Shown here in pieces: positions 42,768 to 51,074 of a DNA stretch of 64,000 bases. This stretch comes from Altererythrobacter sp. Root672 (GTDB taxonomy: Bacteria > Pseudomonadota > Alphaproteobacteria > Sphingomonadales > Sphingomonadaceae): contig NZ_LMHH01000002.1 in the NCBI RefSeq assembly GCF_001427865.1, forward strand, positions 267,501 to 331,500, written 5' to 3'. Position numbers and translations under genes: made by a program. How positions within the stretch are numbered: position 1 is the stretch's first letter; each line of letters starts with the position of its first letter. The notes beneath the pieces are model-generated. The model was given only the letters and a program-made list of their open reading frames with translations, had not been told where the DNA came from and ran no database searches.

Positions 42768-44816
42768 ATGCAAGCAATCGAGGGGACCTCTTCGGACCAA
42801 CTCCCCAGACTGCAGTTGTTCGGGCGCTTTCGCCTGACGCAAGCTGGGAAGGATGTCAGCCTGCCCGGCCGCAAGGCCAGGGCGATCCTTGCCTATCTCT
42901 CATTAGCCGTCGACCTCGCCGCCACCCGCGAGCAGCTGTCAGGTCTCATGTGGACCGATCGCGGCCCGGATCAGGCTCGGGCCAGCCTGCGACAATCGCT
43001 GAAGGAACTGCGCGAGCTTGCCGCCATCAGCAACGCCGTCACGACCACGCGCGACGAGGTGAAGCTCGACCGCACCCTGCTGACGACAGATCTTCACGAG
43101 GTGGGCCATGCGGCAACCTCGTATGACCTCGACGCCCTCGCTGGCCTGCTCGACGAGATCAGAGGTGATCTGCTCGAGGACTTTCTCGACGTATCGCCGG
43201 GCTTCGACGACTGGCTGCTTGCCGAGCGTCCGCGCCAGCGCGACCTCGTACTCGCCCAGTCGGTGGGCGCCGTCGAGGCGAATGGGCTGGCGGACATGAA
43301 GAATGCCCGCAGCATCCTGCGGTCGCTCGATCGCATCGATCCGGTCAACGAGGCCGTGGTCCGACTTGGCATGCGGCTCGATCATGCCGGTGGTGACGGA
43401 GCCTCGCTCCATCGCCGTTACCGCCTGCTTTGCGACCGGCTCGAGCGTGAATTCGATGCTCTGCCGTCCGAGGAGACACGGGCGCTACTCCATGCGCTGA
43501 CCAGTGGCAGACCCCAGTCGCCCAAGGATTCCGCCCCTGACCTGGATTTGGCTCCGGTGCTGCCGCGTCCGGCCGCGACGACCGAGCCCCAGCGGATTGG
43601 TGGCGACATGCTTCCGCTGGTCCTGGTCGCGCCGCTCCAGACTCATGGCGACGACGGCGCGCTCGCCGCGCTCGCCCAGTTCTGCGCCGACGACATGCGC
43701 ACCTCGATCAGCCGGATTCGCGGAATCCAGGTGCTTGCGGTCGACGGAGGCGAAGCGAATGTGGTGGAGCAGCAGAGCGAGGACGCTCTCGGTCTCTACC
43801 TGCTGTCCGGGAGCATCCAGCATGTTGGCGCCGGTTACCGCGTGACGCTCCAACTCGCGAGCGGGCAGAGCCGGGTCATCCTCTGGTCGGAATCCCTGCG
43901 CTTCGACAGCGCCGAGGCGGAAATGCTCGATACGATTGTCGCCAAGGCGGCCGGGGCAACCTTGCCGGCGATCGACCATGACCTCGAGGCAAGGCTGCGC
44001 CAGTCGTCCGAGGACCTGGACAGTGACCGTGCGATCTACACCCGTGCCCGACTGCTGATCCGCACCGCGGGCCATCTCGAAGCGGTCCAGGAGGGCGTTC
44101 GGCTGCTCGAAGCTCTGGTCGCGCGCGACCCGCAACACCTTGGCGCGCGGCTGTTGCTGATCCGGATGTACAATACCGACTTCTGGCAACAGGTCTGCGG
44201 TCACGACGTCCGGCACTTCCGCGAGCTTTCCGACGCCCACCTCAGGGCCGCCGCCGCGATTGCGCCGGGGCATTTCGAAGTCCGGGTGCGGCAAGCCTGG
44301 TGCCAGTTGCGTCGGGGCGAGACCGCTTCGGCCCGGCGCAGCATCGAAGCCGCGCTCAAGACCGTCACGTACGATGCCGACTTGATCAACATGTGCGCAA
44401 TGGGCCTGTGCCTTATCGGCGACCTGGACGAGGCCGAGCGGCTGATGCAGCAAGCGTTCTTCCTCAACCCCCTGCCGCCGAGCGACTATCACGCCGATTA
44501 TGCCGTGATCCTGGCGCTGCGCGGCGACCACGAGACCGCGGAAGAGCATTTCGCCGTGTCGGGCGAGGAAGGCATGCAGTATGCCGCGGTGCGAATTGCC
44601 AACGCGACGAAACTGAACGGGACATCGCACCGGGATTCGCAGGTCGCCGCCAAGCTGGTCTCCGACTTCCAGCAAGCTTGGCAGCAGGAACGCAAGCCAG
44701 AGCTGCATGACGTGCTCGACTGGTTCGGGGACACGATGCCCTTGAACCCGCCGGAACGCCTCGCCTGGATCAGGTCAGGCTTGCAGCAAACTCTGGAGCC
44801 GATCTGGCCAACATAG
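42768..44816 (+). CDS. SARP/BTAD-type transcriptional regulator with TPR domain
   Basis: A 682-residue regulator. Residues about 12-105 look like an OmpR-type winged helix (PRLQLFGRFRLTQAGKDVSL, ARAILAYLSLAVDLAATREQL). Residues about 110-250 form a bacterial transcriptional-activation (BTAD) domain (YDLDALAGLLDEIRGDLLEDF, LSRSLRE-type helices). A middle alpha/beta region (about 270-390) resembles the CadC/TolB-like sensor of similar proteins, and TPR-like helices follow (about 405-600). SARP-type regulators often control secondary-metabolite genes. It converges with, and overlaps by 47 bases at their 3' ends, the YcaO-TfuA gene, so control of that locus is suggested but not shown. Confidence 0.8.
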   Translation: MQAIEGTSSDQLPRLQLFGRFRLTQAGKDVSLPGRKARAILAYLSLAVDLAATREQLSGLMWTDRGPDQARASLRQSLKELRELAAISNAVTTTRDEVKLDRTLLTTDLHEVGHAATSYDLDALAGLLDEIRGDLLEDFLDVSPGFDDWLLAERPRQRDLVLAQSVGAVEANGLADMKNARSILRSLDRIDPVNEAVVRLGMRLDHAGGDGASLHRRYRLLCDRLEREFDALPSEETRALLHALTSGRPQSPKDSAPDLDLAPVLPRPAATTEPQRIGGDMLPLVLVAPLQTHGDDGALAALAQFCADDMRTSISRIRGIQVLAVDGGEANVVEQQSEDALGLYLLSGSIQHVGAGYRVTLQLASGQSRVILWSESLRFDSAEAEMLDTIVAKAAGATLPAIDHDLEARLRQSSEDLDSDRAIYTRARLLIRTAGHLEAVQEGVRLLEALVARDPQHLGARLLLIRMYNTDFWQQVCGHDVRHFRELSDAHLRAAAAIAPGHFEVRVRQAWCQLRRGETASARRSIEAALKTVTYDADLINMCAMGLCLIGDLDEAERLMQQAFFLNPLPPSDYHADYAVILALRGDHETAEEHFAVSGEEGMQYAAVRIANATKLNGTSHRDSQVAAKLVSDFQQAWQQERKPELHDVLDWFGDTMPLNPPERLAWIRSGLQQTLEPIWPT

Positions 44817-46677
44817 CCCGGTAATGGCTGGTCAACGGGGGCATGGCCAATTGCGCGGGCTTCCGTTCGCCACACCGGGACAGGGCTTCGACGACCAAGG
44901 CCGCATCGATCTGCTTGAGAGAGGGCGCGGCCTCCAGTTCCGCCAACGAAATCGGGAACTCCGTTCTCGCGCGTTGCCGGTATTGCGCCAGGCACGATGG
45001 CCAGTCGCGGGTTTCGTAAGGCGTGGTCCTGACGATACGCTGCATGATCCGCAAAGCCCCCGGTGGAAGGTCGAGACCGAATAGCGCGTATTCCGCGTCC
45101 ACAAGCGGGATCGAGAGCGGGGCGAAGCCGAGTTCTGGCGGAGCGTGGACGAGCATGACCGCATCGTCGCGGATCAGGGCCCCCGTTCGATAGGCCTCGA
45201 ACAAGGTGCCCACGCCGACCATGCCGAAGCGATCGAGTTCGGCCGCACGCAGCGCCCCGATGCTGGCGCCACCGATAACCTGAACTCCGAGCGCCAGCAG
45301 GCTGAGGATTTCCTTGTGCCACACAGTTGGCGCCGTACCGAAGTAGCCATCGATCAGTCCGACCGCAGCAGGCGGATCGGACAAGAGATCGGAAAGATCG
45401 CCGCACTTTGCCGGTGGTCGAATCTCGATATCTGCTGGAAGCACCAATCCGATGACACTCGGGCCGGCGAACAGGACTTTCCGCAAGCTGGCACTGCGCG
45501 GGATGGCAGTGGAGGGCGTCGCCATCGGAGCCGCGGCCGGCTGCTGTTCGAGCCGTGGCCCGCGGAACCCGTCGAGGAGCCCTGGCGCCAGCACGTGCAC
45601 GATATGGAGACCCTCGCAGGGCGGGATGTGCTCATAGGCGACGATAGGGACGTTGGTAATCGCCGCGACCCGGTCAGCCAGGAAGGCGAAACATTCTTCG
45701 CTACTCCTGCATCGTGGCGACGGAATCGAGCGCCAGTCGAGCGGACCATCGTTGAAGGCCAGTGAGTTCAGCAGGGCGCTGAGGCTGCGTTCTCTACTGT
45801 CACTGTACTCATCGGGCGTCAGGTCATCGCGTGCCCCGGCGACGAAAGTCGCCAGACTTTGCACCGCTTCCAGCAAGGCCCTGATGAATGCGACGCGCGC
45901 ATCCGGGTAGCACCCGTTCCCGGCGACCGGAGCGATGTCGTCTGCGGCGTGGACGGTGTCGAACAACGCCACTTCGAATACCGGAAGCGCGAAGTCGTTT
46001 GCCAGACTCCAGGCGCGCGCTTCGAACCCCGCCCGCTCTACGCAGTTCAGCAGACGCCGGATCGCCTTGTTGTCAATCGTTGCAAGGCCGACCTGGCTCT
46101 CGCGTCTCTGCCTGGGCGTCAGCCGGCGGAACTGGGCCACAAAGTGATGCTCGAGCAGTTCGGCAATCCCGGCGACCAGCGCTTCCGTTCGGGTATTACC
46201 GCACGCCAGGCCATTCGATGTGGCGGCATATTCGAGATTGCCGGTGGTGAAATCGAGCGAAAGCAAATCCCACGGCACCGGACAGGGCTCGCCTGACGAC
46301 AGGTCTGTGCCCGCCAGCCATGCTCGGGTTAATGAGGTGTCGAGGTCGATCGCCAAGCGGTCTCGCTCACCTGACCAAATTTCGATGTGGCGAGCGTGCA
46401 GTTCAGACAATCGCCGAATGTCGCCTGGGCGCGCCAGCCTCTCCGCCGTCCAGAATTCTGCCGCCTCGAGCAGCGCTCCGACAATGGCGGCGCACGGAGT
46501 TAGCCCCTTTCCCTGCGACACCGACAACGAACGCGAAGCCGGGCGGGTGGATTGGAACACCGGAATGCCGCAGATCCCGAACTGGGTGACGTCCGAAACG
46601 CGCGTGACGCCGGCAGCCCGCCCCGCCGCTATCGCCAGGCCGAGAGTATCAGCCAACGCTCGGCTGCGTAACTCCAT
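44770..46677 (-). CDS. YcaO-TfuA fusion protein (predicted peptide thioamide-forming enzyme)
   Basis: A 635-residue fusion. Residues 1 to about 375 are a YcaO ATP-dependent cyclodehydratase/thioamide synthetase domain: SQGKGLTPCAAIVGALLEA (54-72) and SNGLACGNTRTEALVAGIAE (154-173) form the ATP/Mg site and are the family signatures. A Pro/Ala-rich linker (about 378-398) follows. Residues about 399-635 are a TfuA domain with WHKEILSLLALG (453-464) and GGASIGALRAAELDRFGMVG (469-488), as in TfuA of trifolitoxin and of archaeal McrA thioglycine maturation. YcaO activates the peptide amide with ATP and TfuA helps deliver sulfur. It starts 36 bases after the stop of the 87-residue peptide gene. Single-chain fusions of the two are uncommon to my knowledge. 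Confidence 0.9.
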   Translation of the reverse strand: MELRSRALADTLGLAIAAGRAAGVTRVSDVTQFGICGIPVFQSTRPASRSLSVSQGKGLTPCAAIVGALLEAAEFWTAERLARPGDIRRLSELHARHIEIWSGERDRLAIDLDTSLTRAWLAGTDLSSGEPCPVPWDLLSLDFTTGNLEYAATSNGLACGNTRTEALVAGIAELLEHHFVAQFRRLTPRQRRESQVGLATIDNKAIRRLLNCVERAGFEARAWSLANDFALPVFEVALFDTVHAADDIAPVAGNGCYPDARVAFIRALLEAVQSLATFVAGARDDLTPDEYSDSRERSLSALLNSLAFNDGPLDWRSIPSPRCRSSEECFAFLADRVAAITNVPIVAYEHIPPCEGLHIVHVLAPGLLDGFRGPRLEQQPAAAPMATPSTAIPRSASLRKVLFAGPSVIGLVLPADIEIRPPAKCGDLSDLLSDPPAAVGLIDGYFGTAPTVWHKEILSLLALGVQVIGGASIGALRAAELDRFGMVGVGTLFEAYRTGALIRDDAVMLVHAPPELGFAPLSIPLVDAEYALFGLDLPPGALRIMQRIVRTTPYETRDWPSCLAQYRQRARTEFPISLAELEAAPSLKQIDAALVVEALSRCGERKPAQLAMPPLTSHYRAMLARSAPEFAASLT

Positions 46678-46713
46678 CTCAACGGCGGATCTGTCAGCCC
46701 CCGCCTGGCCTCG

Positions 46714-46977
46714 TCATTTTCCGGATTGCCTAAAAGCAAATGGAGCCCACTCCGGCGCCAAATTTCCGGACGAGGCCAGCTCGACAATCGTGGGCTCGGT
46801 GATGTCGGTCGCGTTCTTTAAGATCAGCTCTTCGAACAAGGTCTTGCTCGTATTGGTAATTTCGCTTTCCTTGAACACCGCCGTAGCCTGCGCAAACGTA
46901 TAAAAGACATCAGTGCCCTTCGTGAATCTCAAGAGATAGTCCTCCGAGACTGGGCTTGCTGTAGGTACTGTTGGCAT
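46714..46977 (-). CDS. Candidate precursor/substrate peptide of the YcaO-TfuA enzyme (87 residues)
   Basis: An 87-residue, mostly helical, acidic peptide without any cysteine. It begins MPTVPTASPVSEDYLLRFTK, has an Asn/Thr/Glu-rich middle (about 37-66) and ends GNLAPEWAPFAFRQSGK. It is 36 bases upstream of the YcaO-TfuA gene on the same strand. The ATG at 46977 follows GGGAGAAG with correct spacing; the longer frame to 47049 lacks such a site. The gene is visibly more AT-rich than its neighbours. The long N-terminal part would fit a leader and the last 20 or so residues a core, but no modification site can be named. It could also be a protein substrate rather than a RiPP precursor. Confidence 0.65.
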   Translation of the reverse strand: MPTVPTASPVSEDYLLRFTKGTDVFYTFAQATAVFKESEITNTSKTLFEELILKNATDITEPTIVELASSGNLAPEWAPFAFRQSGK

Positions 46978-46981
46978 CGCA

Positions 46982-46989
46982 CTTCTCCC
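46982..46989 (-). promoter_or_regulatory. Ribosome-binding site deciding the peptide start
   Basis: Reading leftward, GGGAGAAG then TGCG then ATG. This strong site at normal spacing fixes the start of the 87-residue peptide at 46977 and argues against the 111-residue version. Confidence 0.7.
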
Positions 46990-47348
46990 GAATTGTAGGG
47001 AAGAACCTTCCGACCCGAAGTGCTTTGGCTGACCTATATCCCATTTCACTATGGTTGTACAAAATATAGACTACGCTTGGGATTCTAGAACAATATGCTG
47101 AATTAATAGCACATTTTAGTTAGACGTGACCCCACGGCCTCTAATGCACGCTAGAGCGCTCACTCAACTGGTCGCGCAATAGTTTCGTCCCGAGGCGGTT
47201 ATGCCAAGTTGCGTCTGGCGCCATCCTTCCGCCGCAATACCCTTTCTGATAAGCGCCGGGATGGAAGGTCCCTGAATTGATTCTGTTTCATCTCTGATGT
47301 CACAGGGTTGTCATATCGGGTGACCATTGGCGGGTTGTGGACGAGACG
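46990..47348. other. Divergent intergenic region, peptide operon / T4SS operon
   Basis: About 360 bases without a gene. The left half (47040-47130) is AT-rich relative to the rest, with leftward promoter-like pieces: TTGTAC, 18 bases, TATAGG; or TTGTTC, 19 bases, TATATT. They are candidates for the peptide operon. The right half should serve the virB operon. Nothing else stands out. Confidence 0.6.
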
Positions 47349-47990
47349 ATGATTCTGCGCGCTTTGGGGGCCATGGCCCTGTTGCCGGCGGCTTTACTTG
47401 CCGTCGAGCCCGCGCACGCTGACGTCCTCGAGATCGGATCGGGCGGTGATGCCAGTTGGATCTCGGGCCCGAACGTTGACACGGCCCCCGTATCCCAGGT
47501 CCAGACACAATCGGCGCCGCTGGCCGAAGTTCCCGCCGAGGCTCGGATCGTGCCCGAGTATGGCGTTGCCGATCCGTCGCGCCAGGCCGAAGTCGTGCCT
47601 GATTTCTACGCCGCCAAAGTTGCTGAACTCGCCGCGCGGTTCGATTTGAGCCCGGCCCTGATCGAGGCGCTCGTCTGGCAGGAAAGCCGCTGGCGTGCTG
47701 GCGCAGTGTCGCCGGCCGGCGCCCGCGGCCTCGCCCAGCTTATGCCCGGAACGGCGCGCGATCTCGGCGTCAATCCGGACGATCCCTTTGCCAACCTCGA
47801 AGGCGGTGCGCGTTACCTGCGCGCCCAGCTCGACCGGTTCGATGGCGACATCGAGAAGGCCCTGGCGGCGTACAACGCCGGACCGGGCCGCGTCGCTGCC
47901 GCCGGTGGCATTCCCCGCATTCGCGAAACACAGACCTACGTCGCCTCGGTCATGGGGCGGCTGTCGGATCATTCCCGGAGTGAAGACTGA
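47349..47990 (+). CDS. virB1: VirB1-like lytic transglycosylase
   Basis: A protein of about 213 residues with a signal peptide (about 1-24, ending AHAD) and a C-terminal SLT/lysozyme-like domain. The catalytic Glu is in ALIEALVWQESRWR, followed by SPAGARGLAQLMPGTARDLG and ALAAYNAGPGRV, the standard family blocks. VirB1 proteins open the peptidoglycan for type IV secretion assembly. It is the first gene of the virB cluster, two bases before virB2. GTG at 47337 is an alternative start. Confidence 0.9.
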   Translation: MILRALGAMALLPAALLAVEPAHADVLEIGSGGDASWISGPNVDTAPVSQVQTQSAPLAEVPAEARIVPEYGVADPSRQAEVVPDFYAAKVAELAARFDLSPALIEALVWQESRWRAGAVSPAGARGLAQLMPGTARDLGVNPDDPFANLEGGARYLRAQLDRFDGDIEKALAAYNAGPGRVAAAGGIPRIRETQTYVASVMGRLSDHSRSED

Positions 47991-47992
47991 AG

Positions 47993-48295
47993 ATGCGTTC
48001 GACTGCCCGTCTTGCCGCGCTTGCCGCCCTGTTCCTTCCCGCCGCCGCCCAGGCTCAAAGCGTTAACCCCGCCGGCTCGGGCCCGATCATTGCCGCACTC
48101 GGCTGGCTGCAGGGGACGCTGCTCGGCAACGTTGCCACGGCGGTCGCCGTGATGGCCGTAGCGGCAGTCGGCTTCATGATGCTGACCGGGCGGATGAACT
48201 GGCGCTTCGGTGCAACCGTAATTCTCGGCTGCTTCATCCTGTTCGGGGCTGCCTCGATCGTAGCGGGCATCCAGTCCGCCGCGGCGGTAGGCTGA
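47993..48295 (+). CDS. virB2: VirB2/TrbC-like pilin
   Basis: A 100-residue small membrane pilin precursor with a signal-like N terminus ending AQAQ and two hydrophobic segments (GWLQGTLLGNVATAVAVMAV and FGATVILGCFILFGAASIV) separated by the polar loop TGRMNWR. This matches TrbC/VirB2 major pilins. It is translated between virB1 and virB3 with one-base gaps. Confidence 0.9.
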   Translation: MRSTARLAALAALFLPAAAQAQSVNPAGSGPIIAALGWLQGTLLGNVATAVAVMAVAAVGFMMLTGRMNWRFGATVILGCFILFGAASIVAGIQSAAAVG

Positions 48296-48296
48296 C

Positions 48297-48578
48297 GTGG
48301 AACTGGTCCGTCATCCTGTCCATCGGGCCCTGACCCGGCCGCAGATGTTTGCGGGGGTGACGTTCAACTACTTCGTCATCAACGGACTGGTGACGACGGA
48401 GATGTTCCTGATCCTCAAGAGCTTGTGGATCATCCCGATTCCGTTCGTGATGCATGCCATCGGATATTTCGCCTGTCTGCGCGAACCCCGGATCTTCGAC
48501 CTGTGGCTGACCAAGGTGAGCCGTTGTCCGCGGGTGAAGAACTGGAAGCGCTGGGGTTGCAACAGTTACGCGGCCTGA
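48297..48578 (+). CDS. virB3: VirB3-like T4SS membrane protein
   Basis: A 93-residue protein starting with GTG one base after the virB2 stop. HPVHRALTRPQMFAGVT is the conserved opening, followed by two hydrophobic segments and the CLREPRIFDLWLTK element. VirB3 associates with VirB4 at the inner membrane. Confidence 0.9.
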   Translation: MELVRHPVHRALTRPQMFAGVTFNYFVINGLVTTEMFLILKSLWIIPIPFVMHAIGYFACLREPRIFDLWLTKVSRCPRVKNWKRWGCNSYAA

Positions 48579-48620
48579 CCGCGAATACGCCCCGCCATTG
48601 GGCGGGAAGGAGCGAGTGTG

Positions 48621-51074
48621 ATGGGGACTAAGTGGCTGGGAGCCGCCGCATGGAGCGCTAAGGAAGCGCACGCTGGCGACCGCCTGCCCTACGCCCGGCT
48701 GGTCGACGAAGGGACTTTGCTCCTGCGCGACGGATCGCTGATGGGGGCACTGCAGGTTCCGGGCCTGCTGTTCGAGACTGAAGATACCGAGGCGCTCAAC
48801 GCCCATTCGGCCACGCGCGAAGTCATGCTGCGCTCGAACCTCGATGCGCGGTTCGTGATGTACCACCACGTGATCCGCCGCCGCGTTTCGATTGAGCTCG
48901 AGGCCCGCTTCGAGGATCCCTTGAGCGCCCATATCGACCGCCGCTGGCGCGAGAAGCTGTCGCGCGGGTCACTGTTCGTGAACGACCAGTTCGTCACGCT
49001 GGTGCGCCGCCCGGCGCGCGGCAAGGCGGGTCTCGCCGAACGCGCCGGCAAGATGTTCCGCCGCCGGAGTGAAGGCCTCGAGGCCGATCCGCGCGAAGTG
49101 CGTGCGCTGCGGGCCGCGCTCCAGTCGCTGGCCGCTTCGCTCGGCCTTTACGGGGCGCAACCGCTCGGCGATTACGCTGGCCCCAACGGCACGGCGAACA
49201 ACGAGCTGCTCGAACTGCTGAGCGCGCTCTACAACGGCGAGATGCGCCCCGTGCGCAAGCCGACCGACGAGACCGACGTCGGCAAGATGCTGCCCTATCG
49301 CCGTGCGAGCTTCGGGCTCGACGCGATGGAGTTGCGCGGTGCCGGTGGCCTCGGCGGCGGTGCGGACTTTGCCGCCATCCTAAGCCTCAAGGACTACCCC
49401 GACGCGACCAGCCCGGGCCTGCTCGACCCGCTGCTGCGCCTGCCGTTCGAGATGGTCGTGACCGAAAGCTTCGCCCCGGCGGAGCGGCAGACAGCGCGTG
49501 AGCGGATCGACCTGGCCCTGCGCCGCCTGCGTTCGGCGGACGAAGAAGCCATGGCCGAACGCGGCGAGATGCTCTCGGCCCGCGATGCGCTCGGCAGTGG
49601 CTCGGCGGCCTTTGGCGATCACCACCTGTCGGTCCTGGTCAGGGCAGCCGATCTCGTCCGCCTCGACGATGCCAGCGCGCAAGTCGGCGCCGCCCTCGCC
49701 GACATGGGCGCGATCGCGGTGCGCGAAGACACCAACCTCGAGCCCGCCTTCTGGGGCCAGTTCCCTGGCAACGAGGCCTACCTCGTGCGCCGCGGCATGA
49801 TCTCCAGCGCCAACATGGCGAGCTTCGCCTCGCTTCACGGCTTCGCGCTGGGCCAGGCGACCGGCAACCACTGGGGCGACGCCGTGGCGCTGCTCGAAAC
49901 GACGAGCGCGACGCCGTTCTTCTTCAACTTCCACCAGGGCGACCTCGGCAACTTCTCGGTCATCGGACCGTCGGGCTCGGGCAAGACGGTGGTGATGAAC
50001 TTCCTCGCCGCCCAGGCGCAGAAGTTCGCCCCGCGCACAATCCTGTTCGACAAGGACCGTGGCGCCGAACTGTTCATCCGCGGCATCGGCGGCCGCTACG
50101 ACCGCATCCGTGCCGGCGAGCCGACCGGGTTCAACCCGCTCGCGCTGCCCGATAACCCAGCCAACCGTGCGTTCCTGCGCGACTGGCTCGGTGTGCTGCT
50201 CCAGGCCGAAGGTCCGGAAGAGCTGTCGACGATCTCCGGCGCGGTCGACGCGGCTTATGCCAACGACGCCTCGCTGCGCCGCCTGCGGTTCTTCCGCGAG
50301 TTGCTCTCGGGCGCGCGCCGGCCGCAGCCGGGCGACCTGGCCGACCGTCTCTCCCCGTGGATCGAGGACGGCGAGCACGCCTGGATGTTCGACAATGCGG
50401 AAGACCGGCTTGACCTGTCGACCCGCGTGATGGGCTTCGACATGACCGCGCTGCTCGAAAGCCCGCGGCTGCGTACCCCGACGATGATGTACCTGTTCCA
50501 CCGCATCGACGAGCGGCTCGACGGTTCGCCGACGATGATCCTCATCGACGAGGGGTGGAAGGCGCTCGACGACGCGGTCTTTGCCGCGCGCATTCGCGAC
50601 TGGCTCAAGACGCTGAGGAAGCGCAACGCGCTGGTCGGGTTCGCCACGCAAAGCGCTCGCGACGCGCTCGACAGCCGTATCTCGGCGGCGTTGGTCGAGC
50701 AGACGGCGACGATGATCTTCATGCCCAATGCCCGCGCCCGGGCCGAGGACTACTGCGACGGCTTCGGCCTGACCGCGCACGAACTGGCGCTGATCCGCAG
50801 CCTTCCGGCCCACAGCCGCGCGTTCCTGATCCGCCAGAGCGACGCCTCGGTGGTGGTGCGGCTCGACCTGTCGGGTGCGAGCGAAGTGCTGACGGTCCTG
50901 TCCGGCCGCGAGAGCGCGGTGCGCAGGCTCGACCTGATCCGCGAGGCCGTGGGCGACCACCCGTCGGCCTGGTATCCGATCCTCACCGGCCGCTCCTGGC
51001 CGGGCGGGCAGGACGGCGACCGGCACGATGACGCCGACGACGGCGGGATCATGGCTTGGGAGGCCGCCCAGTGA
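48621..51074 (+). CDS. virB4: VirB4-type T4SS ATPase
   Basis: An 817-residue ATPase of the VirB4/TrbE/CagE group, starting ATG 48621 (AAGGAG eight bases before; GTG 48618 is an alternative). Walker A is GPSGSGKTV (near 449) and Walker B is ILIDEGWKAL. The N-terminal domain contains the usual LLFETEDTEALN-type strand; the C-terminal motor has the RIRDWLKTLRKRNALVGFAT element. It powers pilus assembly and substrate transfer. Confidence 0.95.
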   Translation: MGTKWLGAAAWSAKEAHAGDRLPYARLVDEGTLLLRDGSLMGALQVPGLLFETEDTEALNAHSATREVMLRSNLDARFVMYHHVIRRRVSIELEARFEDPLSAHIDRRWREKLSRGSLFVNDQFVTLVRRPARGKAGLAERAGKMFRRRSEGLEADPREVRALRAALQSLAASLGLYGAQPLGDYAGPNGTANNELLELLSALYNGEMRPVRKPTDETDVGKMLPYRRASFGLDAMELRGAGGLGGGADFAAILSLKDYPDATSPGLLDPLLRLPFEMVVTESFAPAERQTARERIDLALRRLRSADEEAMAERGEMLSARDALGSGSAAFGDHHLSVLVRAADLVRLDDASAQVGAALADMGAIAVREDTNLEPAFWGQFPGNEAYLVRRGMISSANMASFASLHGFALGQATGNHWGDAVALLETTSATPFFFNFHQGDLGNFSVIGPSGSGKTVVMNFLAAQAQKFAPRTILFDKDRGAELFIRGIGGRYDRIRAGEPTGFNPLALPDNPANRAFLRDWLGVLLQAEGPEELSTISGAVDAAYANDASLRRLRFFRELLSGARRPQPGDLADRLSPWIEDGEHAWMFDNAEDRLDLSTRVMGFDMTALLESPRLRTPTMMYLFHRIDERLDGSPTMILIDEGWKALDDAVFAARIRDWLKTLRKRNALVGFATQSARDALDSRISAALVEQTATMIFMPNARARAEDYCDGFGLTAHELALIRSLPAHSRAFLIRQSDASVVVRLDLSGASEVLTVLSGRESAVRRLDLIREAVGDHPSAWYPILTGRSWPGGQDGDRHDDADDGGIMAWEAAQ

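Noticed and set aside
46978-47049. Longer version (111 codons) of the candidate precursor peptide
   Set aside because: The ATG at 46977 has a strong ribosome site at correct spacing. The extension is not leader-like and has no such site.
49380-51026. 548-codon minus-strand open frame
   Set aside because: Shadow of virB4, whose ATPase motifs are on the plus strand.
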